Shown one piece after another: positions 6,047 to 15,543 of a stretch of 64,000 nucleotides of DNA. This stretch comes from Pengzhenrongella sicca (lineage in GTDB: Bacteria > Actinomycetota > Actinomycetes > Actinomycetales > Cellulomonadaceae), in contig NZ_CP071868.1 of NCBI RefSeq assembly GCF_017569225.1, positions 2,232,001 to 2,296,000 of the forward strand, in the 5' to 3' direction. Made by a program: the position numbers and the translations under genes. Within the stretch, counting starts at the first letter, position 1. Each line of letters starts with the position of its first letter. The notes under the pieces are model-generated. The model was not told where the DNA came from, made no database searches, and worked only from the letters and a program-made list of their open reading frames with translations.

Positions 6047-8949
6047 CGACGACCCCCTTCGTGGCGCGCGAGACCCAGGTGGCCGCGCTCACGGCCGCGC
6101 TGGCGCGCGCGGCAGCGGGCCAGCCCGGCGCCGTGCTCGTGGGCGCCGACGCGGGCGTCGGCAAGACGCGGCTCCTCGGGCACGTCGCCGAGCTCGCCGG
6201 CCGGTCGGGGGCGACGGCCGTGACGGCGCACTGCGTCGACCTCGGCGAGGTCGGGCTGCCGTATTTGCCGTTCGCGGAGGCGCTCACGCAGCTCCGGTCG
6301 CGCGCGGAGGTGGTCGACCGGGTCATCGCGGCCCGGCCCGCCCTCGGCCTGCTGCTGCCGTCGGACGGCGACGACGGGTCGGCCCGCATGGAGGACCAGG
6401 CGGGCCGCCTCCAGCTGTTCGACGCGATCGCGGCGGCGCTCGCCGCCAGCGGACGGCCGGGCGCGCCGCTGCTGCTCATCCTCGAGGACCTGCACTGGGC
6501 GGACTCCTCGAGCCGCGACGTGCTGCGCTTCCTCGTCGCGCGCATGCGCGCCGAGCACGTGCTGCTCGTCGCGAGCTATCGCACCGACGACCTGCACCGG
6601 CGCCACCCGCTGCGCCCGATGCTCGCCGAGTTGTCCCGGCACCCGCGCGTCGAGCGGCTGGACCTGTCCCCGTTCACTCCCGACGAGTTCCGCACGTTCG
6701 CGTCCGCCGTCACGGGCGCGCCGGTGCCCGAGGACCTGCTCCGGAGCGTGCGCGAGCGGTCCGAGGGCAACGCGTACTTCGCCGAGGAGCTGCTTGAGCC
6801 CGGGGCCGCCGCCGCCGCGCTGCCCGGCTCGCTGTCGGACGTGCTCCGCGCCCGCCTCGAGCAGCTCGACCCGGCCGTCCAGCAGCTCGCCCGGGTCGCG
6901 TCGGTCGCCGGTCGCCGGGTCTCCGAGCCGCTCCTGCGGGCGGTCGCCGCGAGCGGCGGTCCGGTCGACCCGGACGCGTTCGACGCCGCGCTGCGCGAGG
7001 CCGTCGCCCGCAACGTGCTCGGCGGCGAGGACGGACGCGTCGCCTTCCGGCACGCGCTCCTGGCCGAGGCGGTCTACGCCGACCTCCTGCCGGGCGAGCA
7101 GACCGCGCTGCACCGCGCCTACCGCCAGGTGCTGACCGCCGACGCCGGGCTCGGCTCGCCCGCGCAGCTCGCCCACCACGCAGCGCGGTCCCACGACCTG
7201 CCGACGGCGCTGCGGGCCTCGCGCGAGGCCGCGCGGGACGCTGCGTACGTGCTCGCGCCCGCCGAGGAGCTGCGCCACCTCGAGACGATCCTGCGGCTGT
7301 GGGAGGCCGTGCCGGGCGCCGAGCAGCTGCTCGCCGAGGACCGGGTCGCGGTGCTGGCGGCGGCCGCGCTGGCCGCGAGCCGCGCCGGGCTGGACGAGCG
7401 GGCCGTCGCGCTCACGCAGGAGGCCGTCACGGCATCGGCCGACGAGCCGGCCCGGCAGGCCGCGCTCCGCTCGCGGCTCGCGCGGTTCCTGCTCACGACC
7501 GACCGCGACCCGGAGGGCTTCGTCGAGGCCGCCCGCGCGCTGGCCGACCTGCCCGCCGGGCCTCCCAGCGCGGAGCGCGCGTGGGCGCTCGCCGTGCACG
7601 CCTGGGCGGCTGTGGCGGTCGACCGGGACGACGAGGCCGAGCGCAGCGCCCTCGCCGCGATCGAGCAGGCCCGCAGCGTGGGGGAGCCCGCGGCCGAGGC
7701 GGACGCGCTCGCGACGCTCGCCGTCCTCGTCGTCGACGACCCCGAGCGGGTCGCCGACCTGCTCGTGCGCGCCCGCGATCGCGCCCGCGAGGCGGGCGAC
7801 CTGGTGACCGAGCTGCGCTGCCACCTGAACCTCGCGTCGACCAGCTACTACGCGGGACTGCTCGATGAGGCCGCGCGGCTGACCGAGGCGGGCCTCGCCC
7901 GGGCGCGCGAGTCGGGGCTGTCGTGGAGCGTCTACGCCGTCCAGCTCAGGCTGTTCGCCGAGCTGGTCCGGTACGCACGGGGGGACCTGTCCCCGCCGTC
8001 GTCCGGGGTCGAGGCCGCACCGCCGAGCGCCTCGGCCTCGCTCGCGGCCGTGCAGCTATACGCGGCCGTCGCCCGCGGCGACGCGGACGCCGTCGAACGC
8101 GGCCGCGCGCTGGAACCCGAGTGGAACCGGGACGCGCAGGTCGCGCTGCTGTCGGGCGGGTGCACGATCGACGCCCTGACGTGGGCCGGCGACACCGGCG
8201 CAGCGGTCGAGCTCGCGCTCGGCCTGATCGAGCACATGGGCGGGGTGTGGGACGACTACTTCCTCGGCGGGATCTGGCTCTCGGCGCTCGGCCTCGGGGC
8301 GCTGGCCGACGCCGCGCACGCCGACCGGCTGGCCGGTCGGGAGCCGCACGACAGCCTCGGCATCGGGGAGCGCCTGCTCGAGCGGGCGGTCACGACGGCG
8401 CGTCGCGGCCGCCCGCGCGGGGGCAGGCTCGGCCCCGAGGGGCGCGCCTGGCTCGCGCGGGCCCGGGCCGAGCACGGCCGGCTCACCGGAGCCAACGATC
8501 CGGAGCTGTGGGCGGCGGCCGCGGCGGAGTTCGCCTACGGCTACCGGTACGAGCAGGCGCGGACGGCGTGGCGATGGGCGCAGGCGCTGCTCGAGGCCGG
8601 CGATCGGGACGGCGCACGGACACAGGCCCAGGCCGCGGAACGGGCCGCGCGGGAGATGGGCGCCGGCCCGCTGCTCGACGCGGTGCACGCCCTCGCGCGC
8701 CGCGGCCGCCTCGACGTGCCGGGCGCGCGGGCTCGCGTGGCGGACCTCCTGACCGCCCGGGAGGCCGAGGTGCTCGCCCTGGTCGCCCACGGGCTGACCA
8801 ACCGGCAGATCGGCGAGCAGCTGTTCATCAGCGGCAAGACGGTGAGCGTGCACGTGTCGAACGTGCTCGCCAAGCTCGGCGCGTCCGGGCGCGCCGAGGC
8901 CGTCGGGATCGCGCACCAGCGCGGGCTGCTCGCCGACGCCAACGGCTGA
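6031..8949 (+). CDS. LAL-type LuxR-family transcriptional regulator with AAA ATPase
   Basis: A 972-residue protein with the layout of large ATP-binding LuxR (LAL/MalT-like) regulators. Walker A is GADAGVGKT (residues 38-46) and Walker B is LILEDLHWAD (about 150). A long helical TPR-like region follows, and a C-terminal LuxR helix-turn-helix starts at LTAREAEVLALVAHGLTNRQ and contains FISGKTVSVHVSNVLAKLGA. Such proteins bind inducers through the central repeats and activate transcription in an ATP-dependent way; the inducer and targets are unknown. Start: ATG 6031, or ATG 6043 if coupled to the small upstream frame. It ends 7 nt before the stop of a convergent pseudogene. Confidence 0.9.
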   Translation: MARSMTTTPFVARETQVAALTAALARAAAGQPGAVLVGADAGVGKTRLLGHVAELAGRSGATAVTAHCVDLGEVGLPYLPFAEALTQLRSRAEVVDRVIAARPALGLLLPSDGDDGSARMEDQAGRLQLFDAIAAALAASGRPGAPLLLILEDLHWADSSSRDVLRFLVARMRAEHVLLVASYRTDDLHRRHPLRPMLAELSRHPRVERLDLSPFTPDEFRTFASAVTGAPVPEDLLRSVRERSEGNAYFAEELLEPGAAAAALPGSLSDVLRARLEQLDPAVQQLARVASVAGRRVSEPLLRAVAASGGPVDPDAFDAALREAVARNVLGGEDGRVAFRHALLAEAVYADLLPGEQTALHRAYRQVLTADAGLGSPAQLAHHAARSHDLPTALRASREAARDAAYVLAPAEELRHLETILRLWEAVPGAEQLLAEDRVAVLAAAALAASRAGLDERAVALTQEAVTASADEPARQAALRSRLARFLLTTDRDPEGFVEAARALADLPAGPPSAERAWALAVHAWAAVAVDRDDEAERSALAAIEQARSVGEPAAEADALATLAVLVVDDPERVADLLVRARDRAREAGDLVTELRCHLNLASTSYYAGLLDEAARLTEAGLARARESGLSWSVYAVQLRLFAELVRYARGDLSPPSSGVEAAPPSASASLAAVQLYAAVARGDADAVERGRALEPEWNRDAQVALLSGGCTIDALTWAGDTGAAVELALGLIEHMGGVWDDYFLGGIWLSALGLGALADAAHADRLAGREPHDSLGIGERLLERAVTTARRGRPRGGRLGPEGRAWLARARAEHGRLTGANDPELWAAAAAEFAYGYRYEQARTAWRWAQALLEAGDRDGARTQAQAAERAAREMGAGPLLDAVHALARRGRLDVPGARARVADLLTAREAEVLALVAHGLTNRQIGEQLFISGKTVSVHVSNVLAKLGASGRAEAVGIAHQRGLLADANG

Positions 8950-8955
8950 GCGGGT

Positions 8956-9806
8956 TCAGGGCGCGTCGCCGGCACTGACCCGTGGCCGCGGCCGGTGCCG
9001 TGGGTCGAGGAGGCGGCCCGCGGCGCGCACGAACGGGGCGGCCGGCACCGTGCGGATCAGCGCAAGCTCCTGCCCGATCGCGGTGGCCTCGTCGAGGAAG
9101 CCGAGGACCCGATCACCCGGGTTCGCCGCGAACAGGCGCTGGAACGCGTCGACGACCGTCGCCGGCTCGCGGCGGACGGCCTCGAGCAGCGTCCGGTCGA
9201 GCACGCGGTGCCGCCGGGGCGCCCGGCCGACGTCGAAGGGGTGCCCCGCGCCGGTGAGCGAGCGCGTGAGGGCGGCGCTGTGCCGCTGCATGCGCGCGTA
9301 GCCGTAGCCGGTGCTCGCCTTCACCATCCCCGCGGGGGCGCCGATCGCGACGACCCGCCGAGCCGGGGGAGGGGCGCGCTGCGGGTCGAGCGCGATGGTG
9401 CCGGCCTAGACCCGGCGGCCGGTGAACCGCAGCGACGCCGCCGCGGGCGCACGCGCGAGCACGCCGTCGGCCACGCGGTCGAGCTCCCGCCCGCTCACCA
9501 CGCGATAGCGGACGCGTCGATCCGGCTCAGGTGGGCCGTGGCGGCGGTCCGGACCCAGCAGCGATCGAACGAGGCCGTCACGGCGGCGTCGAGCCGCCCT
9601 GCCCGGTCCGCCACCCCGGCCCAGTACGCCCAGGAGCGATCGACGAGGCCACGCGAGCCGTCGTCGACGACGACGAGGACCGTGCGGCCGGATCAGTCGC
9701 TCGTGGCCAGGTGGCACGCGAGCAAGAGCCCGCTCGCACCGCCGCCCACGATCACCACGTCGGCATACTCCGGCAGGGCCGCGGCTGCGCGCGACGTGGC
9801 CCACTC
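8956..9806 (-). pseudogene. decayed lycopene cyclase (CrtY/CrtL type)
   Basis: The minus strand encodes a broken FAD-dependent lycopene cyclase. The dinucleotide-binding VVIVGGGASGLLLACHLA is followed by an in-frame TGA (9693-9695), then GRTVLVVVDDGSR and VDRSWAYWAG in the same frame, and a stop at 9495-9497. Homology continues in another frame from about 9510 (RYRVVSGRELDRVADG). An in-frame TAG (9406-9408) is followed by RRVVAIGAPAGMVKASTGYG and the C-terminal third. About 100-130 residues between the two halves are missing compared with the normal length near 390. Two or three stops, a frameshift and a deletion show that the gene is dead. The start codon is unclear. Confidence 0.85.
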
Positions 9807-9942
9807 CCTCTGCTCGGTGCACCTGACGCGATCACGCTAGTTCTCGCGCCGCGTCCCTGCTTAGCACCGCTGGGCGTGCCGCCTGGGCCGATCCGGGCGT
9901 CGGGTTCCTCACATTCGCGCGCCCGGTGCCGAACGGGAGGGT

Positions 9943-11496
9943 GTGACCGCGCACACCGACTCTCCGGCCGCGCACCGTGCGCCGGCGACCGCCGAGCGCC
10001 TGCGCGTCGCGCTCGCAACCGGCGCGCTCGCGGTGCACTACCAACCCGTCGTCGCGCTGCCGTCGGGCCGGGTGTGCGGGGTCGAGGCGCTGGCCCGGTG
10101 GATCGACCCCGTCCTCGGGACCATCACGCCGGACGAGTTCATCCCGATCGCCGAGGCGAGCGGACTGATCCTCGAGCTCGGCGAGTGGGTCCTGCGCACC
10201 GCGTGCGAGCGGGCGGCGACCTCGCCCGACGGCATCGCGGACGACCTCAGCGTGGCGGTCAACGTCTCTCCGCTGCAGCTCGAGCACCCCGAGTTCGTCG
10301 GCGTCGTGATGCGGGCCTTGGCCGACTCGGGCCTGCCGCCGCGCCGGCTGTGCCTGGAGATCACCGAGACGGCGGCCATCATCGACCTGGCGGCCACCGC
10401 CGTCCGGCTGACCGAGCTGCGCCGGCGCGGGATCCAGATCGCGCTGGACGACTTCGGCACCGGCTACTCGTCGCTGACGATGCTGCGGTCCCTGCCGTGG
10501 TCCATCGTCAAGATCGACCGGTCGTTCGTCGCGCGGGTCGCCCGGGGGGCCCAGGACGCCGTGCTCGTCCGGCTCGTGATCGAGGCGGCGCACACGCTCG
10601 GCATGCAGGTGTGCGCTGAGGGAATCGAGGACGCCGACCAGGCGCGCCAGCTCGTCGCGATGGGCTGCGACACGGCCCAGGGCTGGTACTTCGGCCGCGC
10701 CGAGCCGTCGACGCTCCTGCTCACCCGCGCCACCGGCCGGTCGGGGCCGGACATGTTCGACGCCGCCGCGCCGGCGCCCGTCCCGCTCGGGTCCGCCGAC
10801 GAGCTCGTGGTCGTGTCCACCCCCGAAGGGGTGATCACCTACGCGTCGTCGACGTGCCGGACGATGCTGGGCTGGACGCCCCAGCAGCTGGTGGGTACGT
10901 CGGCAACGAGCTACTTCCCGCCGGTCTCACGCATCGAGGACACCTGCGACCGGGCCGTCAGCGGACCGTCCGGTCGGTCGCGGCGGCGCGTCGCGCACCG
11001 CGACGGCGTCGATCGGTGGTTCGACGTCGACACGAAGACCCTGCGTGAGGTGGACGGCCTGCCGGTCGAGATCATCTCGGTGTGCCGTGACGTCACCGCC
11101 GTGGTCGCGGCGCAGCACGAGCTCGCCGACAGCGAGTCGAAGTTCCGGCACGCGTTCGACGACGCGCCCATCGGCATGGCGCTCAGCGGGCTCGACGGCC
11201 GGATCCTGCGGGTCAACGCCGCGTTCGCCCAGATGCTGGGCCGGACGGCGGCGGAGGTGCTCGCCTGCACGGTCGCCGAGCTCACCCACCCGGACGACCG
11301 GGCGCAGGACGTCGCGAACCTCGGTGATCTGAGCACCGGCGCCGCGACGACGCACCACGTCGTCAAGCGCTACCTGCGCCGCGACGGCAGCGCCGTCGCG
11401 GCCACCGTGCGGGCGTCGATGATCAACGACCGCCACGGCCGGCTCGCCTACGTCATCGCCCACATCACCGCGTCGGCGCCCCCTCCCGCCGCCTGA
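9943..11496 (+). CDS. EAL-domain cyclic-di-GMP phosphodiesterase with two C-terminal PAS domains
   Basis: A 517-residue cytosolic protein. The EAL domain fills residues about 15-250 and keeps the catalytic landmarks: [38 protein letters not shown] and the late AEGIED. Two PAS domains follow (about 280-390 and 400-510; the second has [16 protein letters not shown] and THPDD), with a PAC-like RYLRRDGS segment. There is no GGDEF domain and no membrane segment. I infer a c-di-GMP hydrolase tuned by a small-molecule or redox signal sensed by PAS. The EAL-first order is unusual. The GTG start has GGGAGGG close upstream. Confidence 0.88.
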   Translation: MTAHTDSPAAHRAPATAERLRVALATGALAVHYQPVVALPSGRVCGVEALARWIDPVLGTITPDEFIPIAEASGLILELGEWVLRTACERAATSPDGIADDLSVAVNVSPLQLEHPEFVGVVMRALADSGLPPRRLCLEITETAAIIDLAATAVRLTELRRRGIQIALDDFGTGYSSLTMLRSLPWSIVKIDRSFVARVARGAQDAVLVRLVIEAAHTLGMQVCAEGIEDADQARQLVAMGCDTAQGWYFGRAEPSTLLLTRATGRSGPDMFDAAAPAPVPLGSADELVVVSTPEGVITYASSTCRTMLGWTPQQLVGTSATSYFPPVSRIEDTCDRAVSGPSGRSRRRVAHRDGVDRWFDVDTKTLREVDGLPVEIISVCRDVTAVVAAQHELADSESKFRHAFDDAPIGMALSGLDGRILRVNAAFAQMLGRTAAEVLACTVAELTHPDDRAQDVANLGDLSTGAATTHHVVKRYLRRDGSAVAATVRASMINDRHGRLAYVIAHITASAPPPAA

Positions 11497-11570
11497 AAGC
11501 AGCCGTCGCGCCCGTGACGTGGGATCGTTGTCCCGCAGGCCCGACCACCCTCGAACGGAGCACGACGCCC

Positions 11571-12608
11571 GTGGCTGTCCCCTCGCTCGCCGACACGCTC
11601 GGCCGACCGCTGCGCGACCTGCGGATCTCCGTGACGGACCGGTGCAACTTCCGCTGCGTGTACTGCATGCCCAAGGAGGTGTTCGGCCGCGACCACGCGT
11701 TCCTGCCGCGGGCCGAGCTGCTCACCTTCGAAGAGATCGTTCGATTGGCCCGGATCGCGGTGCGCCACGGCGTCGAGAAGGTCCGGCTGACCGGCGGGGA
11801 GCCGCTGCTGCGCAAGAACCTCCCCGCGCTCGTGGCCGCGCTGGCGGAGCTGCGGACGCCGACCGGCGCCGCGCTCGACATCGCGCTGACGACCAACGGG
11901 TCGCTGCTCGAGCGCATGGCTCCCGCCCTGGCCGACGCCGGCCTGCAGCGCGTGACCGTCTCGCTCGACTCGCTCGACGACGCGACATTCATGGCGATGA
12001 ACGACGTGACGTTCCCGGTGGCGACCGTGCTGCGCGGCATCGACGCCGCCGTGGCGGCCGGGCTCGGCCCGGTCAAGCTCAACATGGTGGTCAAGCGGGG
12101 CCACAACGATCACGACGTCGTGGCGATGGCGCGCCACTTCAAGGGCACGCCGATGGTCCTGCGCTTCATCGAGTACATGGACGTCGGGGCCACCAACGGG
12201 TGGCGGATGGACCAGGTGGTGCCGTCGGCCGAGATCGTGGCGCGCCTGCAGGCCGAGCTGCCGCTCGAGCCCGTGGCCGCGCACGCGCCGGGAGAGACCG
12301 CCGTGCGCTACCGCTACCGCGACGGCGGCGGCGAGATCGGCGTCATCTCCTCGGTCACCGGCGCCTTCTGCCACGCGTGCTCACGCGCCCGGATCTCCAC
12401 CGACGGGAAGCTCTTCACCTGCCTGTTCGCGTCCGGGGGCACCGACCTGCGGGCCCTGCTGCGCGACGGCGGCCCGGACTCGCGCCTCGAGGCGGCGCTC
12501 GCCGGGATCTGGCGGGCCCGCACCGACCGCTACTCCGAGCAACGGGCCGGGGCGACAGGCCGGCCGCGACCCGACGGTCGCGTCGAGATGTCCTACATCG
12601 GCGGCTGA
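11571..12608 (+). CDS. moaA: GTP 3',8-cyclase (molybdenum cofactor step 1)
   Basis: A 345-residue radical-SAM enzyme that starts molybdopterin synthesis from GTP. The N-terminal cluster motif is CNFRCVYC, followed by LTGGEPLLR and [10 protein letters not shown]. The C-terminal substrate-side 4Fe-4S cysteines lie in [10 protein letters not shown] and the following [10 protein letters not shown]. The protein ends in the conserved Gly-Gly tail (SYIGG). The GTG at 11571 is chosen because family homology ([20 protein letters not shown]) starts just after it and CGGAG lies upstream; a GTG at 11514 would add 19 atypical residues. No other moa gene is in the window. It faces the hydrolase gene tail-to-tail. 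Confidence 0.94.
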   Translation: MAVPSLADTLGRPLRDLRISVTDRCNFRCVYCMPKEVFGRDHAFLPRAELLTFEEIVRLARIAVRHGVEKVRLTGGEPLLRKNLPALVAALAELRTPTGAALDIALTTNGSLLERMAPALADAGLQRVTVSLDSLDDATFMAMNDVTFPVATVLRGIDAAVAAGLGPVKLNMVVKRGHNDHDVVAMARHFKGTPMVLRFIEYMDVGATNGWRMDQVVPSAEIVARLQAELPLEPVAAHAPGETAVRYRYRDGGGEIGVISSVTGAFCHACSRARISTDGKLFTCLFASGGTDLRALLRDGGPDSRLEAALAGIWRARTDRYSEQRAGATGRPRPDGRVEMSYIGG

Positions 12609-12631
12609 CGCCCCGACCCCTCTGCGCCGAG

Positions 12632-13264
12632 CTACTCGGGCACGACCTCCGCGAGCCACTCGCGCGCCGTCGCCGCGACGGCGGTCAGGCCCACGCGCAG
12701 CGAGTGGTCGCCCGAGACGATCGCGACCGTGCGATCGGCGGCGGCCGGTGGGAGGCCGAACGGGTCCCGATCGCCCTGGATCACCAGCACCGGCACCCGG
12801 GCCGCGTCCAGCTCGGGGAGGCGGCTCGGCGCGGGCGGCCGCCCCGAACGCGCCGGCGGCTGCAGCGGGAACGCGAGGCAGAGCACCCCGATCGCGCCGG
12901 TCGCGACGGCGGTTCGGCACGCGACCCGCGCGCCGGAGGATCGGCCGCCGACGACGAGCGGCAGCCCCGCGAGCACGTCGCCCGCCAGGTGCGCGAGCAC
13001 GGCGGACCACCCGACATCCAGGGTGGGCGCACGCGGCGGCGCGCGCCGGCCCGCGACCCGGTACGGCTGCTCGACCAGCACGACGGTGAACCCGGCCGAC
13101 TGGGCGGCGGCGGTGACGGCGACCAGGTCGCCCGCGTGGATCCCGCCGCCGGCGCCGTGCCCGAGCACGAGCGCCCCGCGGGGACGCTCGGCGACGTGCA
13201 GGTGCGCGGCCGCCGGCCCGTGCGGGGTCGGCACGAGGATCGTGGCTGGGGCAAGCGCTGGCAT
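12632..13264 (-). CDS. alpha/beta hydrolase of the KANL3/Tex30-like type
   Basis: A 210-residue hydrolase fold. It shows GALVLGHGAGG (oxyanion side), the nucleophile elbow GGRSSGAR (G-x-S-x-G with Ser), VLVIQGDRDPFG (acid) and GDHSL (His), so the triad is complete. It belongs with small dienelactone-hydrolase-like or Tex30-like proteins, whose substrate is unknown. ATG 13264 is preferred; longer frames upstream are low-complexity Arg/Ala sequence. The gene is convergent with moaA, with a gap of about 23 nt that contains a small hairpin. Confidence 0.82.
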   Translation of the reverse strand: MPALAPATILVPTPHGPAAAHLHVAERPRGALVLGHGAGGGIHAGDLVAVTAAAQSAGFTVVLVEQPYRVAGRRAPPRAPTLDVGWSAVLAHLAGDVLAGLPLVVGGRSSGARVACRTAVATGAIGVLCLAFPLQPPARSGRPPAPSRLPELDAARVPVLVIQGDRDPFGLPPAAADRTVAIVSGDHSLRVGLTAVAATAREWLAEVVPE

Positions 13265-13389
13265 ACCGACGATGCTGGCACGTGCGGTGGCCGTGCGGTG
13301 GCCGGACCGCCGTAGTCGCGGCACTGTGGCGGCCATGATCGTGCCGCTCGCAGGCAAGCCCGTCTGAACCTGGGCCGCCGACATCCTGC

Positions 13390-13530
13390 GTGCGCCGGCT
13401 CGCCGAGTGGCGCGCGGCCTTGGCGCACCTCGACGCGGAGCCGCGCGAGTGCTGGGCGGCGGCCGACGAGCGCGACCCGAGCGCGTGGCCCGATCCTGAC
13501 GCCTTGACGGTCGTTCCGCCCCGGAAGTAG
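13390..13530 (+). CDS. possible 46-aa protein or gene remnant
   Basis: A GTG-started frame encodes 46 residues with protein-like composition (LAEWRAALAHLDAE, then ERDPSAWPDPDAL). There is no convincing Shine-Dalgarno and no recognised family. It stands immediately upstream of the second flavoprotein gene. It may be the tail of a lost gene. Confidence 0.3.
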   Translation: MRRLAEWRAALAHLDAEPRECWAAADERDPSAWPDPDALTVVPPRK

Positions 13531-13570
13531 CGTCCGGACATCTGTTTGCTCGCTCTCGAGGGAGCCCGCG

Positions 13571-14965
13571 ATGACCATGACCGGGTCGCTGCACGACGAC
13601 CTGCAGGAGCTGCGGTCCAGGGTGCGGGGCCGGGTCCTGGGTAGCCGGGATCCCGGCTTCGACCAGGCCCGAGCGGTATGGAACGCGATGATCGACCGGC
13701 GCCCCGCCGCGATCGTGCGTGCCGCGGGCTCAGCCGACATCGCCCCCACGATCCGCTTCGCGCGAGCTCGAGGCCTCGAGCTCGCGGTCCGCGGCGGCGG
13801 GCACAACGTCGCCGGCCTCGGCACCGTCGCCGGCGGAGTGGTGCTCGACCTGGGCGACCTCACCGCGGTGACCGTCGACCCGGCCGCGCGGACCGTCCGG
13901 GCCGAGGCCGGCGCGACGCTTGCCCACCTCGACGCCGCGACGCACCCGCACGGCCTCGCGGTCCCGATCGGCGTCGTTTCCGGCACCGGGATCGCAGGCC
14001 TCGCCCTGGGCGGCGGGATCGGCTGGCTGACCCGCGCGCATGGGCTCACGGTCGACAACCTGCTCGAGGTCGAGCTGGTGACCGCCGACGGCGAGGTGGT
14101 CAGCGCCGGACCCGCCGTGAACCCCGATCTGTTCTGGGCCCTGCGCGGCGGCGGCGGCAACTTCGGGGTCGTGACCGCCTTCACCTTCCGCGCCCACGTG
14201 CTCGGACCCGACGTGTTCGCCGGGAACTTCATCTACGGCGTCGACCACTGGCGCGAGGCCTGGTCGGCCCTGGCGACCTGGACGCGCGACCTGCCGGACG
14301 ACATGACGGCGATCACGACGACCCTGACCCCGCCGCCGATACTCGAGGCGGGCTCCGAGCCTCTGCTGATCGTCGGGTTCGCGTGGGCCTCACCCGACCG
14401 CGGGGCCGGCAAGGCGCTCGTCGGACGCCTGCGCGGGCTCGCCCCGCCGGACGACGAGGAGACCGGCGACGTCCCCTGGGTGCAGTGGCAGTCGGCGTTC
14501 GACCCGATCTTCCCCCGCGGCGTCCGAGCGTACTGGCGCAACGCCTCGTTCGACCGGCTCGACGGCGACGTCATTGACGTGCTCGTCCGGCGCGGCGCCG
14601 AGCAGACCTGGACAGGCACGGCGTTCGACGTGCACCACCTCGGCGGCGCGTTCGGCCGCGTCCCGGCGGGGGCGACGCCCTTCCCGCACCGGGACGCCGG
14701 GTTCTGGCTGAACATCTACGGGTTCTGGACCGACCCCGGCGACGACGCCGCGCGGGTCGACTTCGTCCGCGGCATGTCCGCCGACCTCGAGCCGTTCGCG
14801 ACCGGCGGGCACTACGTCAACTTCCAGGGCCACGACGAGGCCGACCGGCAGGCGATCGGCGCGGAGCGGACCTTCGACGCGGGCACGCTCGCCCGGCTGC
14901 GCGACGTCAAGCGTCGCTACGACCCGGAGAACGTGTTCCGAATCAACCACAACATCGTCCCGTGA
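13571..14965 (+). CDS. FAD-binding oxidoreductase, berberine-bridge type (paralogue)
   Basis: A 464-residue paralogue of the flavoprotein at 1906. The FAD-binding PCMH domain (residues about 40-210) includes RGGGHNVAGLGT with the FAD-linking His, LALGGGIGWLTR and WALRGGGGNFGVVT. The BBE tail is RYDPENVFRINHNI. As in the paralogue, the second-site Cys is missing (GVVSGTGIAG), so a single histidyl-FAD bond is inferred. The substrate is unknown. ATG 13571 has GGGAGC about 8 nt upstream. The gene stands alone, with a VOC-family gene 74 nt downstream under its own promoter. Confidence 0.9.
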   Translation: MTMTGSLHDDLQELRSRVRGRVLGSRDPGFDQARAVWNAMIDRRPAAIVRAAGSADIAPTIRFARARGLELAVRGGGHNVAGLGTVAGGVVLDLGDLTAVTVDPAARTVRAEAGATLAHLDAATHPHGLAVPIGVVSGTGIAGLALGGGIGWLTRAHGLTVDNLLEVELVTADGEVVSAGPAVNPDLFWALRGGGGNFGVVTAFTFRAHVLGPDVFAGNFIYGVDHWREAWSALATWTRDLPDDMTAITTTLTPPPILEAGSEPLLIVGFAWASPDRGAGKALVGRLRGLAPPDDEETGDVPWVQWQSAFDPIFPRGVRAYWRNASFDRLDGDVIDVLVRRGAEQTWTGTAFDVHHLGGAFGRVPAGATPFPHRDAGFWLNIYGFWTDPGDDAARVDFVRGMSADLEPFATGGHYVNFQGHDEADRQAIGAERTFDAGTLARLRDVKRRYDPENVFRINHNIVP

Positions 14966-15027
14966 CCGCCGAATCGTTCCGTGACCGCGCCGACCACGAT
15001 TCGCGGCGGCGCCCGGGCGGGGCTGAG

Positions 15028-15033
15028 TAGGCT
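15028..15033 (+). promoter_or_regulatory. leaderless-type -10 box TAGGCT
   Basis: TAGGCT ends 6 nt before the ATG at 15040, with no Shine-Dalgarno between. Confidence 0.5.
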
Positions 15034-15039
15034 CGGCGC

Positions 15040-15396
15040 ATGAGCCTTGAGTGGGAGCAGGTCATCGTCGACGCAGCGCGCCCGGCCGAGCTGGGGCGGT
15101 GGTGGGCGCGGGCCCTGGGGTGGGTCGTCGTGGACGAGGCCGAGGACGAGTTCGAGATCCGGCCCGAGGCCGACCGGACGCCGGGGCTCCTGTTCGTGGC
15201 CGTGCCCGAGCCGAAGGTGATCAAGAACCGCCTGCACCTGGACCTGCGGCCCCAGGACCAGTCGGCCGAGGTCGCCCGCCTGGTCGCGCTCGGGGCCTGC
15301 CCCGCCGACATCGGGCAGGGCGAGCAGACGTGGGTGGTGCTCGCCGATCCCGAGGGCAACGAGTTCTGCGTGCTCTCGGCCCGCGCGGGCGGCTGA
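15040..15396 (+). CDS. VOC / glyoxalase-like domain protein
   Basis: A 118-residue single-domain protein of the glyoxalase-like (Glyoxalase_6) type: VIVDAARPAELGRWWARALGW, the central NRLHLDLRPQDQ and the closing LADPEGNEFCVL. Two such units are needed for a VOC active site, so it should act as a dimer. Similar proteins are abundant in actinobacteria without defined substrates. It appears to be transcribed as a leaderless mRNA from the TAGGCT box 6 nt upstream. It shares no sequence-specific link with the flanking genes. Confidence 0.85.
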   Translation: MSLEWEQVIVDAARPAELGRWWARALGWVVVDEAEDEFEIRPEADRTPGLLFVAVPEPKVIKNRLHLDLRPQDQSAEVARLVALGACPADIGQGEQTWVVLADPEGNEFCVLSARAGG

Positions 15397-15543
15397 CCGC
15401 ACGTCACCCGGACGCGGTCTTGCCGCGAGCCGGGTGCGGTGGAAGTGTCGATCGCAGGGGGTGCTGGGCGGGCGCGGGCGTCGGTGCCGCGCGGCTCCCG
15501 GCACAGGGTGCCTGGCGTTGGGATGCACGGGACGAGGCCAGTG

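Noticed and set aside
5938-7824. 628-codon open frame antisense to the LuxR-family gene
   Set aside because: A shadow of high-GC coding DNA. The plus strand holds Walker and helix-turn-helix motifs.
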